Positions 43,558 through 51,542 of a stretch of DNA of 64,000 nucleotides are shown here, piece by piece. The stretch's first letter is position 1, and the number at the start of each line of letters is the position of its first letter. The DNA is taken from positions 23,518-87,517 of the forward strand of contig CAYSDI010000003.1 of assembly GCA_964429745.1 (NCBI GenBank), read 5' to 3'. Under the pieces are notes generated by a model, which did no database searches, was not told the DNA's origin, and saw only the letters and a program-made list of their open reading frames with translations. This DNA comes from WGOA01 sp964429745. GTDB lineage: Bacteria; Bacteroidota; Bacteroidia; Chitinophagales; BACL12. Made by a program: the position numbers and the translations under genes.

Positions 43558-44903
43558 TTAGGGCAACTCAACCACCAGTACAAAAGGGTCAAAAACCTGG
43601 CTGAGGTACAGTTTCCCGGACCAGATCAGCGCAGTTGCGGCGCCGCTGATAGCACTGCCGTCGTTGGCATAAATTCGCTCCGGAGCTGCTGATAGCGCGG
43701 CTGGTGCGGCTGGCGCTGTTGACTCGGCTGGCGCGGCCGGCGCGGGCTGTGCGTTTGGCGCGGCCGGCGCGGCCGGCGCGGCTGGCGCGGCCGGCGCGGC
43801 CGGGGCTGGGGCTGGGGCTATTGCTATCCGCCAGACTTGCACGGGAGATTTCATTTTAGCCGATCCGGCATNNNNNNNNNNNNNNNNNNNNNNNNNNNNN
43901 NNNNNNNNNNNNNNNNNNNNNNNNNNNNNNNNNNNNNNNNNNNNNNNNNNNNNNNNNNNNNNNNNNNNNNNGCTATTGCTATCCGCCAGACTTGCACGGG
44001 AGATTTCATTTTAGCCGATCCGGCATGCCGCACAAAAGCTAAAATGCTGGGATGTCCGGCTACCAGCAGGTCATTGCCGTCCCAGCGCAGGTTATCCGCT
44101 CCGGGAATTCGAGCCAATTCGCGCTGATCGCGGAGCTGCTCGCCATCCCAGCGATAGCTAAAAATCCGGCTCTGCCGTGTCGTGGCCACATACACTTCAT
44201 TGCCCCGGCAGACAATGCCATTGGCGTAGGCCAAACGCTCGGCGGCCACCCACCAGCGATTTTGCCGGGCATTCCAGGCCACCACCGTTGACTTTTTGCG
44301 TTTGAACAGCGCTTCGAAACGGTTGCCGCGCTTTCCCGAATCGTTGGTGACCAGAAGCGTGCCGTCGTCCAGCACCGTGAGCGCGTTTGGCGAGTTCAAA
44401 AGCGGATCGGTCCAGGAGCGCAAGTATTGCAAATGGTCCGCAAAAACCTGATAGACCAACACGCTGTGCACGTCGCGGTCATCGTCGTGGCTGATGACGT
44501 ACAGCAAGGGCACTGCCTCTTCCTGGCTCGGGCGAAGGGCCCCGTCGCCTGGAGCAGCAACGTCGATTGGCAGCGGCTGCCGCACCAGATCAATGCCGTG
44601 CGGATGGAACACGAGCGACTCCGGCTCGCCGTAGCGGGGCAATTCCACCGTTATGCTGCTGGCCAAATTCAGGGACCAGATGCCGGAGCTTTGCGGCTCA
44701 GACGGGCGGCGCGCGTCGCAGGAAATCAACAGGCGAGGTTCTGTCAAGAAGGTGTCCAGGACCAGGTCCTCCGGTCCGGCGCCTACGGTGAGTTGCTGGC
44801 TTGGCCAGTCTGCGCCGAGGTTCGACGTTTTGCAGCCGCTGGCCAGCCAACTTAGGGCCACGAGTGGCACCCAAAAAAGGTTGCGAAGCGCAGCAGCGAC
44901 CAC
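43558..44903 (-). CDS. Paraoxonase-like (arylesterase/SMP-30-type) beta-propeller lipoprotein, interrupted by a false scaffold gap
   Basis: The N-terminus reads VAAALRNLFWVPL then VALSWLASGC, a lipoprotein signal if a GTG at 44903 is the start (TTG at 44930 or ATG at 45044 are alternatives). Propeller segments include ESLVFHPHGIDL, LLYVISHDDDRD, NSPNALTVLDDGTLLVTND, ERLAYANGIV and GADNLRWDGNDLLVAGHP, as in calcium-dependent PON-type lactonases/arylesterases. The 100-N run (43872-43971) is flanked by the same 55 bases; removing the run and one copy restores one reading frame of 397 codons. The frame then has an Ala/Pro-rich stretch of about 45 residues and the closing blade (YANDGSAISGAATALIW). 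Function as a lactonase is by family only. Confidence 0.75.
43735..43816 (-). repeat. GC-rich Ala-Pro-Ala coding microrepeat
   Basis: Tandem 9-base units close to GGCCGGCGC (plus strand) encode repeated AAP/PA units, turning into GGGGCT repeats at the right end. It abuts the duplicated contig end and probably caused the assembly break. Confidence 0.8.
43817..43871. repeat. Left copy of 55-bp contig-end duplication
   Basis: Identical base for base to 43972-44026, on the other side of the 100-N run. Most simply the same genomic DNA at two contig ends. Confidence 0.95.
43872..43971. other. 100-N scaffold gap (probably no missing sequence)
   Basis: Exactly 100 N, a placeholder length. The flanks overlap by 55 bases and the gene frame closes when they are merged. 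Confidence 0.95.
43972..44026. repeat. Right copy of 55-bp contig-end duplication
   Basis: Matches 43817-43871 exactly. Confidence 0.95.
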
Positions 44904-45000
44904 CGGATTCTGGAGAGGTGCAGCGGCCAAGTTCTGACCCAGCGCAGCGGCGGCGACCGGATTCAGGCACAGCGAACTGTTGTTGGGTTGAGCCGGAGGC

Positions 45001-48000
45001 CTAGTTCCGGACCAATTTAACGGTTTGACTTCTTCCAAATGCATCGGCTCGAAGGTAGTAAATCCCGGGAGCCCAGTCCGTGGCATCCAATTTGTGCCGG
45101 CCTGCTGGCTTTTGTGTTTCGAGCATTAGCCGACCACGGGCGTCGTACAAGCGCAAGCTATACGTGCCCGAAGCAGTCACAGCGGGCAAACTGATCCAAA
45201 TCTGGTCCGAAAAAGGGTTCGGCGAAACGCCCCAGTTCAAGGTCCAGTTGTCCGCTTGCTCCAGACCGATGACGTTGAATGAGAAAGGTTCCGATACGTT
45301 GCTGCATCCCGCTGGAGAGGTGACTTGGACGGTGTACAAGCCATTCGCGGTTGGTACATAGATACTGTTGTCGGCACCCGGAATCAGCACCCCTTCCAGA
45401 AACCATTGGTAGGAACCAAAATCGCCGGCCGCAAAGAGGTTCTCGCCAGTTTGCGAAATGGTCGGCACGCCGGGCAGCTCGTTGACCTGCACCGTGATTT
45501 CCCGGGTATCCGTATGGCCGAGACCGTCGTTAAAGGTGACCGTATAGGTGGTAGTGACGCTTGGCGAAGCCAACGGGTCGGGACAGTCGCTGCAGCTCAA
45601 GCCGAGCGCCGGACTCCACGAATAGCCCACGGCACCTGCGGCGAGCAACGGCACACTTTCGCCCGCACAAACTTCTGCAAAACCCGCTACTTCAGGAGCG
45701 AGCTGGCTGGGAATAAAATCCGACAACTCAAGGCTCATCATGGACCGGGCATGGGTGCCGGCCACAAGTTTGCCCAGGCGCAGGTCCAGTTCAATGTCAT
45801 ATACGTTTACCACCGGCATGCCACTGCCCAAACGCGCCCAGGTTTCGCCGAGGTTGAGCGTGAAGTAGACGCCGCCGTCATTGGCCACGAACACGATGGA
45901 ATCGTTGCCGGGATAAACCTCCAAATCGTTGATGCCCAGCGCAGGCAAATCGCCGTGAATGGCAGTCCAACTCGCGCCGCGGTTGTTGCTGTGATGCACC
46001 ATGGGCGAAAAGTCATTGTCCTTGTAGCCGCTGTGCGTTGCGAAGACGACGTCTTCGTTTTGGAACGAGCATTCCAGATCAGTAACGTAGCGGTTGGGCA
46101 GCCCCGCGTCAATAGTGGACCAACTGCTGCCGGCGTCGCTGCTTCGGCTAACGCGCCCGTCGGAGGCCCCCGTGTACAAGAGGCCTTCAGTGACCGGGCT
46201 TTCGCGAATGGTGGTTAAGTTGTGGAAGCGAGGTTCGGTAAGAACGCCCTTGGTCAGGTCGCCACTTAAGGGGCTGAAGATGGGGAACGCGCCTTCTGCC
46301 TGATGCAGGCGATAGGTTCCGGCATAAACACGCGACGGGTCATGCGGCGATAGAATGTAGGGCATGCTCCAGTTGCGCCGATCCAAAAATGGAATGCTGG
46401 ACGAAATCCAATCAAAACCGGCAGCGCCATCGTTGGAATACCAAATGTCTCCGTTCTGCGTCTCTACGAAAACAATATCGGGATCGTCCGGGTTAAACTC
46501 CGTGTGAAATCCGTCGCCCCCGAACATCCGAATCCAGTCGCCCGGAGAGGCTATACTTCCCCGGCTTGTTCCATTGTCCTGGGATCCGCCCCAATAGTCG
46601 CCGATTACGTGTGGGTTGAGTTGAATATGGTAAAATTGCGTATTGGGAATGTCGTCAATGTCGGTCCAACTGGTGCCACTGGTCGTGGTCCGGTATAGGC
46701 CGCCGTCAGTAGCCAAGAGCGCTTCTGTGGCACTGAGAAAAACCAAGTCGTGCTTGTCTGCGTGCACATCGCCAAGGGGGGTCATGTTAGTCCAACTGCT
46801 GCCGCTGTTGGCGGTGCGCCACAAGTTTACCCCGCATACCCAAACCTGGTTGGGAATAAAAGGGTTGAACCGGACTTTGGCAAAATACCAGCCAAAGCCG
46901 CCCATCGCTGAACTGCTGTTCAATCCGCTGACGTTGTAGGGCAACCAACTGGTGCCACCATTAAAGCTCTCGTAAACGCCCTGTGTTTCAAGATCGGTGC
47001 CAATAACCTGGGCCAAAATATGGTTGGGATTGCCCGGCTCCTGATCCATACCAATGCGGCACTGAAAACCTGTCGGCAGCCCACCGCCCAGGGTCGACCA
47101 ACTGGTACCGCCATCCGTGGTTCGGCGAATCACTGCACCAGGACCATAAACAATGGTATAGAAGTTGTTCCGAAGACGATCCCAGCCCGCCGCCCAAACT
47201 CGGTCCGGGTCCGTTTCGTCAATTAAAAAATCTGAAATTCCGGTGGAATCAGAAATGTGCAGCACGCGAGACCAGGTTCCACCCCCGTCGGTGCTCTTGT
47301 ACAAACCGCGATTCTCGTCCTTTTCAAACGGAAGTCCCATAGCACCAACATAGATAAGGTTAGGGTCGAGCGGATGCACCCGAACCCGGGAAATAATGCG
47401 CGTCTCTGCCAGACCTACATAGGACCAAGTGGCTCCGGCATCTGTACTCTTGTAAAGTCCGTCGCCAATGAAAGGATAACCGCTTACGTTGGGATCCCCT
47501 GTGCCAGCATAAATAATGTTATGGTTGCTCGGGTCAATTTCGATGTCGCCAATGGGCAGAAAAAGTTGATCGTCAAAAATGGGCGCCCAGTTGCCTCCGC
47601 CATCGGTGGTTTTGAAAATTCCCCCTGCTGCGCAGCCAACATAGATAATATCATTGTCAGTGGGGTCTACTGCAATGGTATTGATCCTTCCACCAATGTT
47701 TTTTGGCCCCTCCAATTGCCAACTGGCTCCCCCACCGCGGGCGGTTGATGTCTGGCGAATGGCCTGATAATCCGCGCGGGCTTGTTCCAACCCGCGGGTG
47801 TATGCCGCTAACGAAAACTTGCCATCCGGCCAACTGCGCATGGCGTAATAATGGTCGGCTGGTCCGTGTTTGTCGTTGAGCCTGCCAGGATCGGCCTGGT
47901 CAGAAAGCGATGCCAGCACCCCGCCGGTTCCCAATTCAGCCCGCTCATCGGCTGCCGAGTTATGAAAGGATAAACGAAAAACAACAGTTGCCAGGAAAGC

Positions 48001-48042
48001 CAGGCTAGCCGCAGCAACAAGAGCGCGATAAGACAGTTTCAC
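45001..48042 (-). CDS. Secreted Asp-box (BNR/sortilin-like) beta-propeller protein with T9SS type A sorting domain
   Basis: 1013 residues. N-terminal membrane/signal segment (YRALVAAASLAFLATVV). From ~110 to ~800 come repeated Asp-box motifs SxDxGxxW (KTTDGGGNW, KSTDAGATW, KSTDGGGTW, RTTDGGTSW, RSSDAGSSW, HSNNRGASW), alternating with DPxxxxxIYVG strands, the two-propeller pattern seen in VPS10/sortilin-like and xyloglucanase-like proteins. I see no sialidase arginine triad. A PKD/Ig-like stretch (~870-930) and a type A sorting domain (SPNPFSDQIWISL to WAPGIYYLRADA) complete it. Secreted or surface-attached; it may bind or degrade glycans or proteins. It lies just upstream of the paraoxonase-like gene on the same strand, about 100 bases away. 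Confidence 0.9.
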   Translation of the reverse strand: MKLSYRALVAAASLAFLATVVFRLSFHNSAADERAELGTGGVLASLSDQADPGRLNDKHGPADHYYAMRSWPDGKFSLAAYTRGLEQARADYQAIRQTSTARGGGASWQLEGPKNIGGRINTIAVDPTDNDIIYVGCAAGGIFKTTDGGGNWAPIFDDQLFLPIGDIEIDPSNHNIIYAGTGDPNVSGYPFIGDGLYKSTDAGATWSYVGLAETRIISRVRVHPLDPNLIYVGAMGLPFEKDENRGLYKSTDGGGTWSRVLHISDSTGISDFLIDETDPDRVWAAGWDRLRNNFYTIVYGPGAVIRRTTDGGTSWSTLGGGLPTGFQCRIGMDQEPGNPNHILAQVIGTDLETQGVYESFNGGTSWLPYNVSGLNSSSAMGGFGWYFAKVRFNPFIPNQVWVCGVNLWRTANSGSSWTNMTPLGDVHADKHDLVFLSATEALLATDGGLYRTTTSGTSWTDIDDIPNTQFYHIQLNPHVIGDYWGGSQDNGTSRGSIASPGDWIRMFGGDGFHTEFNPDDPDIVFVETQNGDIWYSNDGAAGFDWISSSIPFLDRRNWSMPYILSPHDPSRVYAGTYRLHQAEGAFPIFSPLSGDLTKGVLTEPRFHNLTTIRESPVTEGLLYTGASDGRVSRSSDAGSSWSTIDAGLPNRYVTDLECSFQNEDVVFATHSGYKDNDFSPMVHHSNNRGASWTAIHGDLPALGINDLEVYPGNDSIVFVANDGGVYFTLNLGETWARLGSGMPVVNVYDIELDLRLGKLVAGTHARSMMSLELSDFIPSQLAPEVAGFAEVCAGESVPLLAAGAVGYSWSPALGLSCSDCPDPLASPSVTTTYTVTFNDGLGHTDTREITVQVNELPGVPTISQTGENLFAAGDFGSYQWFLEGVLIPGADNSIYVPTANGLYTVQVTSPAGCSNVSEPFSFNVIGLEQADNWTLNWGVSPNPFSDQIWISLPAVTASGTYSLRLYDARGRLMLETQKPAGRHKLDATDWAPGIYYLRADAFGRSQTVKLVRN

Positions 48043-48257
48043 GGTGGAGGGTTTGAGGCGAATGAATTCTCACGAGCAACATAGGCAACCCAAGAGAAAA
48101 AGATGCTATTTGGACAACCGTTGAGACTAAGCGCAATGCACTTTCCAGGCACTGTTCTTCCGGATGGACTAATCCTTGTTAGATGCCAAAATACTCACTT
48201 TTAGCGATTCAGCCAGCCTTAAGAGAATAGAAACATGCATTTCGGTTGTGCCTGCAA

Positions 48258-48866
48258 CTATTTTGACCTCAGTTCGTGTTCAGGGCAATCAAGACGAAGC
48301 TCGGTTTCGGCGAGTGCCGCATTAAGCAACCGACAGTAATGACCGCCCTGGTTGCGAGTATAGTAATCGCAGCTAAAACACATGCGCTGCATCGTGATAA
48401 TCCCCGCTTTATTTAAGTCATCAATCATTCTAAGGAGCCCGTTCAGGATTACTGACTTCTGTTCCTCACTTAGTGCTTCAATGGGCTTCTCCAGATAAGA
48501 AGCAAACAATGATGCCTTATCTGCAATGTGTTTTCCAATTGTAGTAAGTCTAAGGGTATAACTCCTGGTATCACTAGCGTCGGTTTCCTTTGTAACAAGT
48601 TCTTTAGTCAGCAAAACTTTCACGCTATCACTGATGGTGGCTTTTGTCATATTAAATTCGTCAGCCAAATAACTAACCTTGCATTTATCCTGAGAATGAA
48701 ACTTTATGAAAATCAATAATTGAATTTGGATCGGGCTTAGCGAATTGTCTTTGCTTTCATTCCAAAGCAAAACTCTAAATGCTTCAGAAATACGCTCCAG
48801 GGCAACGACAATTTTACTTTCAACTTTTTGATTTTGCCGGGCAAGATTAAAGGATGAATTTCTCAT
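48258..48866 (-). CDS. MarR-family regulator with C-terminal four-cysteine motif
   Basis: 202 residues, longer than typical MarR (~145). The winged helix covers ~44-112 (SYLADEFNMTKATISDSVKVLLTKELVTKETD), with the wing at ETDASDTRSYTLRLT. The C-terminal extension has C163, C166, C178 and C194 (CFSCDYYTRN, HYCRLL, LDCPEH), a spacing that could hold zinc or an iron-sulfur cluster. It overlaps the truncated hemoglobin gene by 4 bases (ATGA), so the two are co-translated. Probably represses its own operon and the secreted-protein gene through the GTTAGGATTCCTAAC-type sites nearby; the signal may be nitric oxide, oxygen or metal, which is inference. Low GC compared with the rest of the window. Confidence 0.88.
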   Translation of the reverse strand: MRNSSFNLARQNQKVESKIVVALERISEAFRVLLWNESKDNSLSPIQIQLLIFIKFHSQDKCKVSYLADEFNMTKATISDSVKVLLTKELVTKETDASDTRSYTLRLTTIGKHIADKASLFASYLEKPIEALSEEQKSVILNGLLRMIDDLNKAGIITMQRMCFSCDYYTRNQGGHYCRLLNAALAETELRLDCPEHELRSK

Positions 48867-49237
48867 TCTTTGCTAATTTTGCTTAACATAATATGCGCTA
48901 TGTTAGTTGCTCTTAACTTTGCTTCCTCTGCCTTTTCTCCCGCATACAGGCCATCGACTGTTTGGGTGAACAACGATATCCATTCTGAAAACTCACGATC
49001 TGTCAACTTTGTTAGCTTACTCAATTCAAGGTGCTTTTGCATTGGATTGCCTGAAAAGCTATGCTCATTCAACAAAATACTCCCCCAAAAAGCATACATT
49101 CCAGGTAGGTGCGTCTCCCAGTTCACTTTGGCTATATCGCTAAAGATATAACCGAGTATAGCGTTCGTTTTTATCTTGTCGTAAAACGAATTAACTAAAA
49201 CTTCTATATCCGCGCTGCAATCAATGTCTTTAAGCAT
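48863..49237 (-). CDS. Group III truncated hemoglobin
   Basis: 124 residues, the usual size. Group III marks include VNSFYDKIK (B helix), THLPGMYAFWGSILL and the proximal heme ligand H69 in NPMQKHLELSKL, followed by EFSEWISLFTQTVDGLYAG. Truncated hemoglobins bind O2 and NO; group III members have been linked to detoxification of reactive nitrogen or to microaerobic metabolism, but their role is poorly known. First gene of a two-gene operon with the four-cysteine MarR regulator, preceded by a promoter overlapping a palindromic operator. Confidence 0.92.
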   Translation of the reverse strand: MLKDIDCSADIEVLVNSFYDKIKTNAILGYIFSDIAKVNWETHLPGMYAFWGSILLNEHSFSGNPMQKHLELSKLTKLTDREFSEWISLFTQTVDGLYAGEKAEEAKLRATNIAHIMLSKISKE

Positions 49238-49345
49238 ATAATATACTTTTTATACTAATAATTATGATTCTCTCAAGGGTTTTTGGAGTACCCTCAATTT
49301 TCTGGTGCACACTGGCCAGCACAAATAAGGTCAGTAGCTGACTAA

Positions 49346-49380
49346 GCCCTGCAAAGATAGGAATCCTAACTTTGCAGGGC
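49346..49380. promoter_or_regulatory. 35-bp near-perfect palindrome containing operator site C
   Basis: Outer arms GCCCTGCAAAG (49346-49356) and CTTTGCAGGGC (49370-49380) are perfect inverted repeats. The core 15-mer GATAGGAATCCTAAC (49356-49370) matches the sites at 50168-50182 and 50217-50231. It overlaps the hemoglobin operon promoter, and also lies 9 bases after the stop of the upstream gene, where it could fold as a terminator, though no T-run follows. Confidence 0.7.
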
Positions 49381-49382
49381 AA
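49352..49382 (-). promoter_or_regulatory. Promoter of the truncated hemoglobin-MarR operon
   Basis: On the minus strand TTG (49382-49380), 20 bases, TATCTTTG (49359-49352), a complete Bacteroidota promoter. The TAGGAATCCTA core lies between and partly over the -7 box, the classic position for a repressor. Confidence 0.65.
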
Positions 49383-49388
49383 ATCAAA

Positions 49389-50126
49389 TCATTTTACCTT
49401 GTAGGGCAATGACAAATCGCCGCTAGCTACTGAGTATACTTTGTACACCCCGAGCATTGGTTTATCTCCACTATCGTGACTAGTGCCTTGACCTGTATTG
49501 ACCTGCATAAATGCCGTAACGCCGTCATAAGAAAATTCCCTGTTGTAGTTTATTCGATAATCAGGGACAACTACGCGAATTGTGCTATTTGAAGCAATCA
49601 CCTGAAAGCCCGGGGAGTCCATGTACATGGGCATTCCTGGATTTGTAGGGGGCAGTATTACCGCTGTATCACCTTCAACAAACTGTTTAACCGCTAATCC
49701 GCCTTCAACGCGTTTGTCTTCAACTAACACAACCCAATGCGGATGCCAGACGATGCCGTCATTCCCATAATTCTTGTCAGAACTTTCATCCCAAAGCGGA
49801 GTATCATCAAAATCAGGGTGTGAAGTAAGGGCAAGCGCTACAATCCCTTCGGTGTTGCTAAAACCTACATCTATCGGTTTCAAAGAAGTTGGAAAAACAT
49901 ACGCCAACACCGGAGCTCCGTTTAATTGTCCTGCTGGGGTTGGTGTCGTATTCCCTGCTGAACCCTTAACGGAAATCTCCCAAACTGTAGCAGCAATATC
50001 ATTGTCGTGTTTTATGCTTACTCCTTGTATTTGAAAGTCATCATTGTTGTAGTTGCTGCATTTTTCGCAAGCTAAAGCCTGTACCACGATGAACGGCAAC
50101 CAAGCAAATAGTAAAATTTGTCTCAT
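49389..50126 (-). CDS. Secreted protein of unknown function, co-regulated with the hemoglobin operon
   Basis: 245 residues with a signal peptide (MRQILLFAWLPFIVVQALA) followed at once by CEKC. The mature part is conserved-looking, with WEISVKGSAG, LAYVFPTSL, TSHPDFDDTPLWDES, NDGIVWHPHWVVLVEDKRV and YRINYNREFSYDG. Clustered His/Asp/Glu (HPDFDD, WHPHW) could bind a metal. I do not recognise the family and assign no activity. Its promoter region carries two copies of the operator also found at the hemoglobin-MarR promoter, so the three genes probably form a small regulon. AT-rich like its partners. Confidence 0.75.
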   Translation of the reverse strand: MRQILLFAWLPFIVVQALACEKCSNYNNDDFQIQGVSIKHDNDIAATVWEISVKGSAGNTTPTPAGQLNGAPVLAYVFPTSLKPIDVGFSNTEGIVALALTSHPDFDDTPLWDESSDKNYGNDGIVWHPHWVVLVEDKRVEGGLAVKQFVEGDTAVILPPTNPGMPMYMDSPGFQVIASNSTIRVVVPDYRINYNREFSYDGVTAFMQVNTGQGTSHDSGDKPMLGVYKVYSVASGDLSLPYKVK

Positions 50127-50150
50127 TGATTTAGCATTTAGCGTTGAAAG

Positions 50151-50165
50151 GTTACGAACCGTAAC
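50151..50165. promoter_or_regulatory. Palindrome near the secreted-protein start
   Basis: GTTACGAACCGTAAC, a perfect 6-3-6 inverted repeat 25 bases upstream of the ATG, unlike the TAGGA-type sites; perhaps a second operator or a leader hairpin. Confidence 0.45.
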
Positions 50166-50167
50166 TA

Positions 50168-50182
50168 AACAGGATTCCTAAC
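50168..50182. promoter_or_regulatory. Operator-like site A
   Basis: AACAGGATTCCTAAC, 12 of 15 bases identical to site B; its right half TCCTAAC is exact. Confidence 0.55.
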
Positions 50183-50190
50183 TTTATGGT

Positions 50191-50206
50191 TTGGCAACAT
50201 TGCCAA
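50191..50206. promoter_or_regulatory. Perfect inverted repeat between operator sites A and B
   Basis: TTGGCAA-CA-TTGCCAA, a 7-2-7 palindrome with a sequence unrelated to the TAGGA-type sites. Confidence 0.5.
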
Positions 50207-50208
50207 GG

Positions 50209-50216
50209 CAAACTTA
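50209..50216 (-). promoter_or_regulatory. Probable -7 element of the secreted-protein gene
   Basis: TAAGTTTG on the minus strand, directly next to operator site B. The upstream partner is weak (TTA instead of TTG about 18-20 bases away). Confidence 0.45.
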
Positions 50217-50231
50217 GTTAGGATTCCTAAC
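50217..50231. promoter_or_regulatory. Operator-like site B (best copy)
   Basis: GTTAGGATTCCTAAC, a perfect 7-1-7 inverted repeat abutting the -7 element, in the same relation as site C to the hemoglobin promoter. Confidence 0.65.
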
Positions 50232-50282
50232 ATAACTAAATGGTTCAAGAAATTTATTTCTGCTCTACTTACTCTTGATCAA

Positions 50283-51410
50283 TTAATCGCGCTTACGGCG
50301 CTTAGGAGGAGAGGCTTTCATGTCCTTGCGACCAGGTTTAGCCCGCACAACTTTCGTGTCCTTGCCAACAGCCTTAACGGGCGCAGCGTTCGTGTCCTTG
50401 CGACCAGGTTTAGCCCGCACAACTTTCTCTGTCTTCGGCGGAGCGTCGCCATTTTGGGCCGCCCCTTTCCGTGGTTTGTCACTTTCCACTTTGCCACCCT
50501 TAACCTCCTTTCCCGCAGCGGTACCGGGACCCGACGCCATGGGCTTGCGAAAATGCTTGAGCAACCGCACTTCCTCCTCCGTGAGCAGGCGCCATTTGCC
50601 TCGGGGAAGATCCTTTTTGGTCAGGCCGGCATAGACGACGCGGTCCAGTTTGACCACTTCATAGCCGAGTTGCTCAAAAATTCGGCGCACCACGCGGTTG
50701 CGGCCGCTGTGCAGCGACACGCCAACTTCAGTATGGTCTTTTGAGTCCGGAAAGGCCACTTCGTCCAGGTTAACCGGGCCATCTTCGAGCACGACACCCT
50801 TCTTGAGCTCTTCAAAATGCTCGTCGCGCAACGACTCGTTGAGTTTGGCGGCGTACACTTTTTCCACTTCGTAGCGCGGGTGCATCAGAGCCTCGGCCAG
50901 CTCGCCGTCGTTGGTCAGCAAAAGCAGTCCCGATGTGTTGCGGTCAAGCCGCCCCACGGGATAAATGCGGCGGCTTCCTGCGCCCTCCACTAATTCCATT
51001 ATGGTCTTGCGGCCGCGGTCATCCGCTGTTGTGGTCAGAAATCCGCGCGGTTTGTTAAGCAAAACATAGATGAATTTCTCTGGTTTCAGCAGCTTCCCGC
51101 GGTATTCTACCTTATCGCCGGGCATGATTTTGCGCCCCATTTCCAGCACCACTTCTCCGTTGACGGTCACCTGCCCTTCGGCGATCAATTCATCCGCCTT
51201 GCGTCGCGACGCCACTCCCGCATGCGCCAAAAAGCGGTTAAGCCGCATGATTTCGGCAGCTTCGCTCGGCTTGGCTGCCACCGGAGCTCGCCGCTTTTCA
51301 GGCCGCACTTCTTCCTTGGCTTTGCGCGGGGGCGCTGCCTTCTTGACCATACCCTTTACTGTCTTTCCGTGAAAGGGTTCTTGTGATTTGCGGGAAGGTC
51401 GTTTGGCCAT
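50283..51410 (-). CDS. RluB/RsuA-family 23S rRNA pseudouridine synthase with basic tails
   Basis: 375 residues. A basic, disordered N-terminus (~1-52) precedes an S4 RNA-binding domain (MRLNRFLAHAGVASRRKADELI), then the catalytic domain with D156 in GRLDRNTSG and the KPRGFLTTT and GRNRVVRRIFEQLGYEV motifs. Bacterial RluB makes pseudouridine 2605 in 23S rRNA; RsuA/RluF-type specificity cannot be excluded. The C-terminal ~85 residues are Lys/Arg-rich, with KVVRAKPGRKD occurring twice, encoded by an exact 35-bp direct repeat. Such charged tails are common in Bacteroidota members of the family and probably aid RNA binding. Confidence 0.88.
   Translation of the reverse strand: MAKRPSRKSQEPFHGKTVKGMVKKAAPPRKAKEEVRPEKRRAPVAAKPSEAAEIMRLNRFLAHAGVASRRKADELIAEGQVTVNGEVVLEMGRKIMPGDKVEYRGKLLKPEKFIYVLLNKPRGFLTTTADDRGRKTIMELVEGAGSRRIYPVGRLDRNTSGLLLLTNDGELAEALMHPRYEVEKVYAAKLNESLRDEHFEELKKGVVLEDGPVNLDEVAFPDSKDHTEVGVSLHSGRNRVVRRIFEQLGYEVVKLDRVVYAGLTKKDLPRGKWRLLTEEEVRLLKHFRKPMASGPGTAAGKEVKGGKVESDKPRKGAAQNGDAPPKTEKVVRAKPGRKDTNAAPVKAVGKDTKVVRAKPGRKDMKASPPKRRKRD
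50321..50427. repeat. Exact 35-bp direct repeat, period 72 bp, in the RluB-like tail
   Basis: Copies at 50321-50355 and 50393-50427 are identical and in frame (72 = 24 codons), encoding KVVRAKPGRKD twice. Looks like a recent slippage or recombination duplication. Confidence 0.9.
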
Positions 51411-51542
51411 GGCTTCAAATTCCGGGGGAAAATTTCCCGTCTCCCGGCAACGGTATCGCTCGGGTACTTACGAAAGCTAAGGAATTGCCAGAAATTTTCG
51501 CTCAGCTCCGCGAGATAGAGCCAAACCGCAGCACGACAACCC

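Noticed and set aside
43735..44026. Mobile element or target-site duplication around the N run
   Set aside because: The 55-bp identical flanks are at the very ends of the gap and restore an open gene when merged, which fits overlapping contig ends rather than an insertion.
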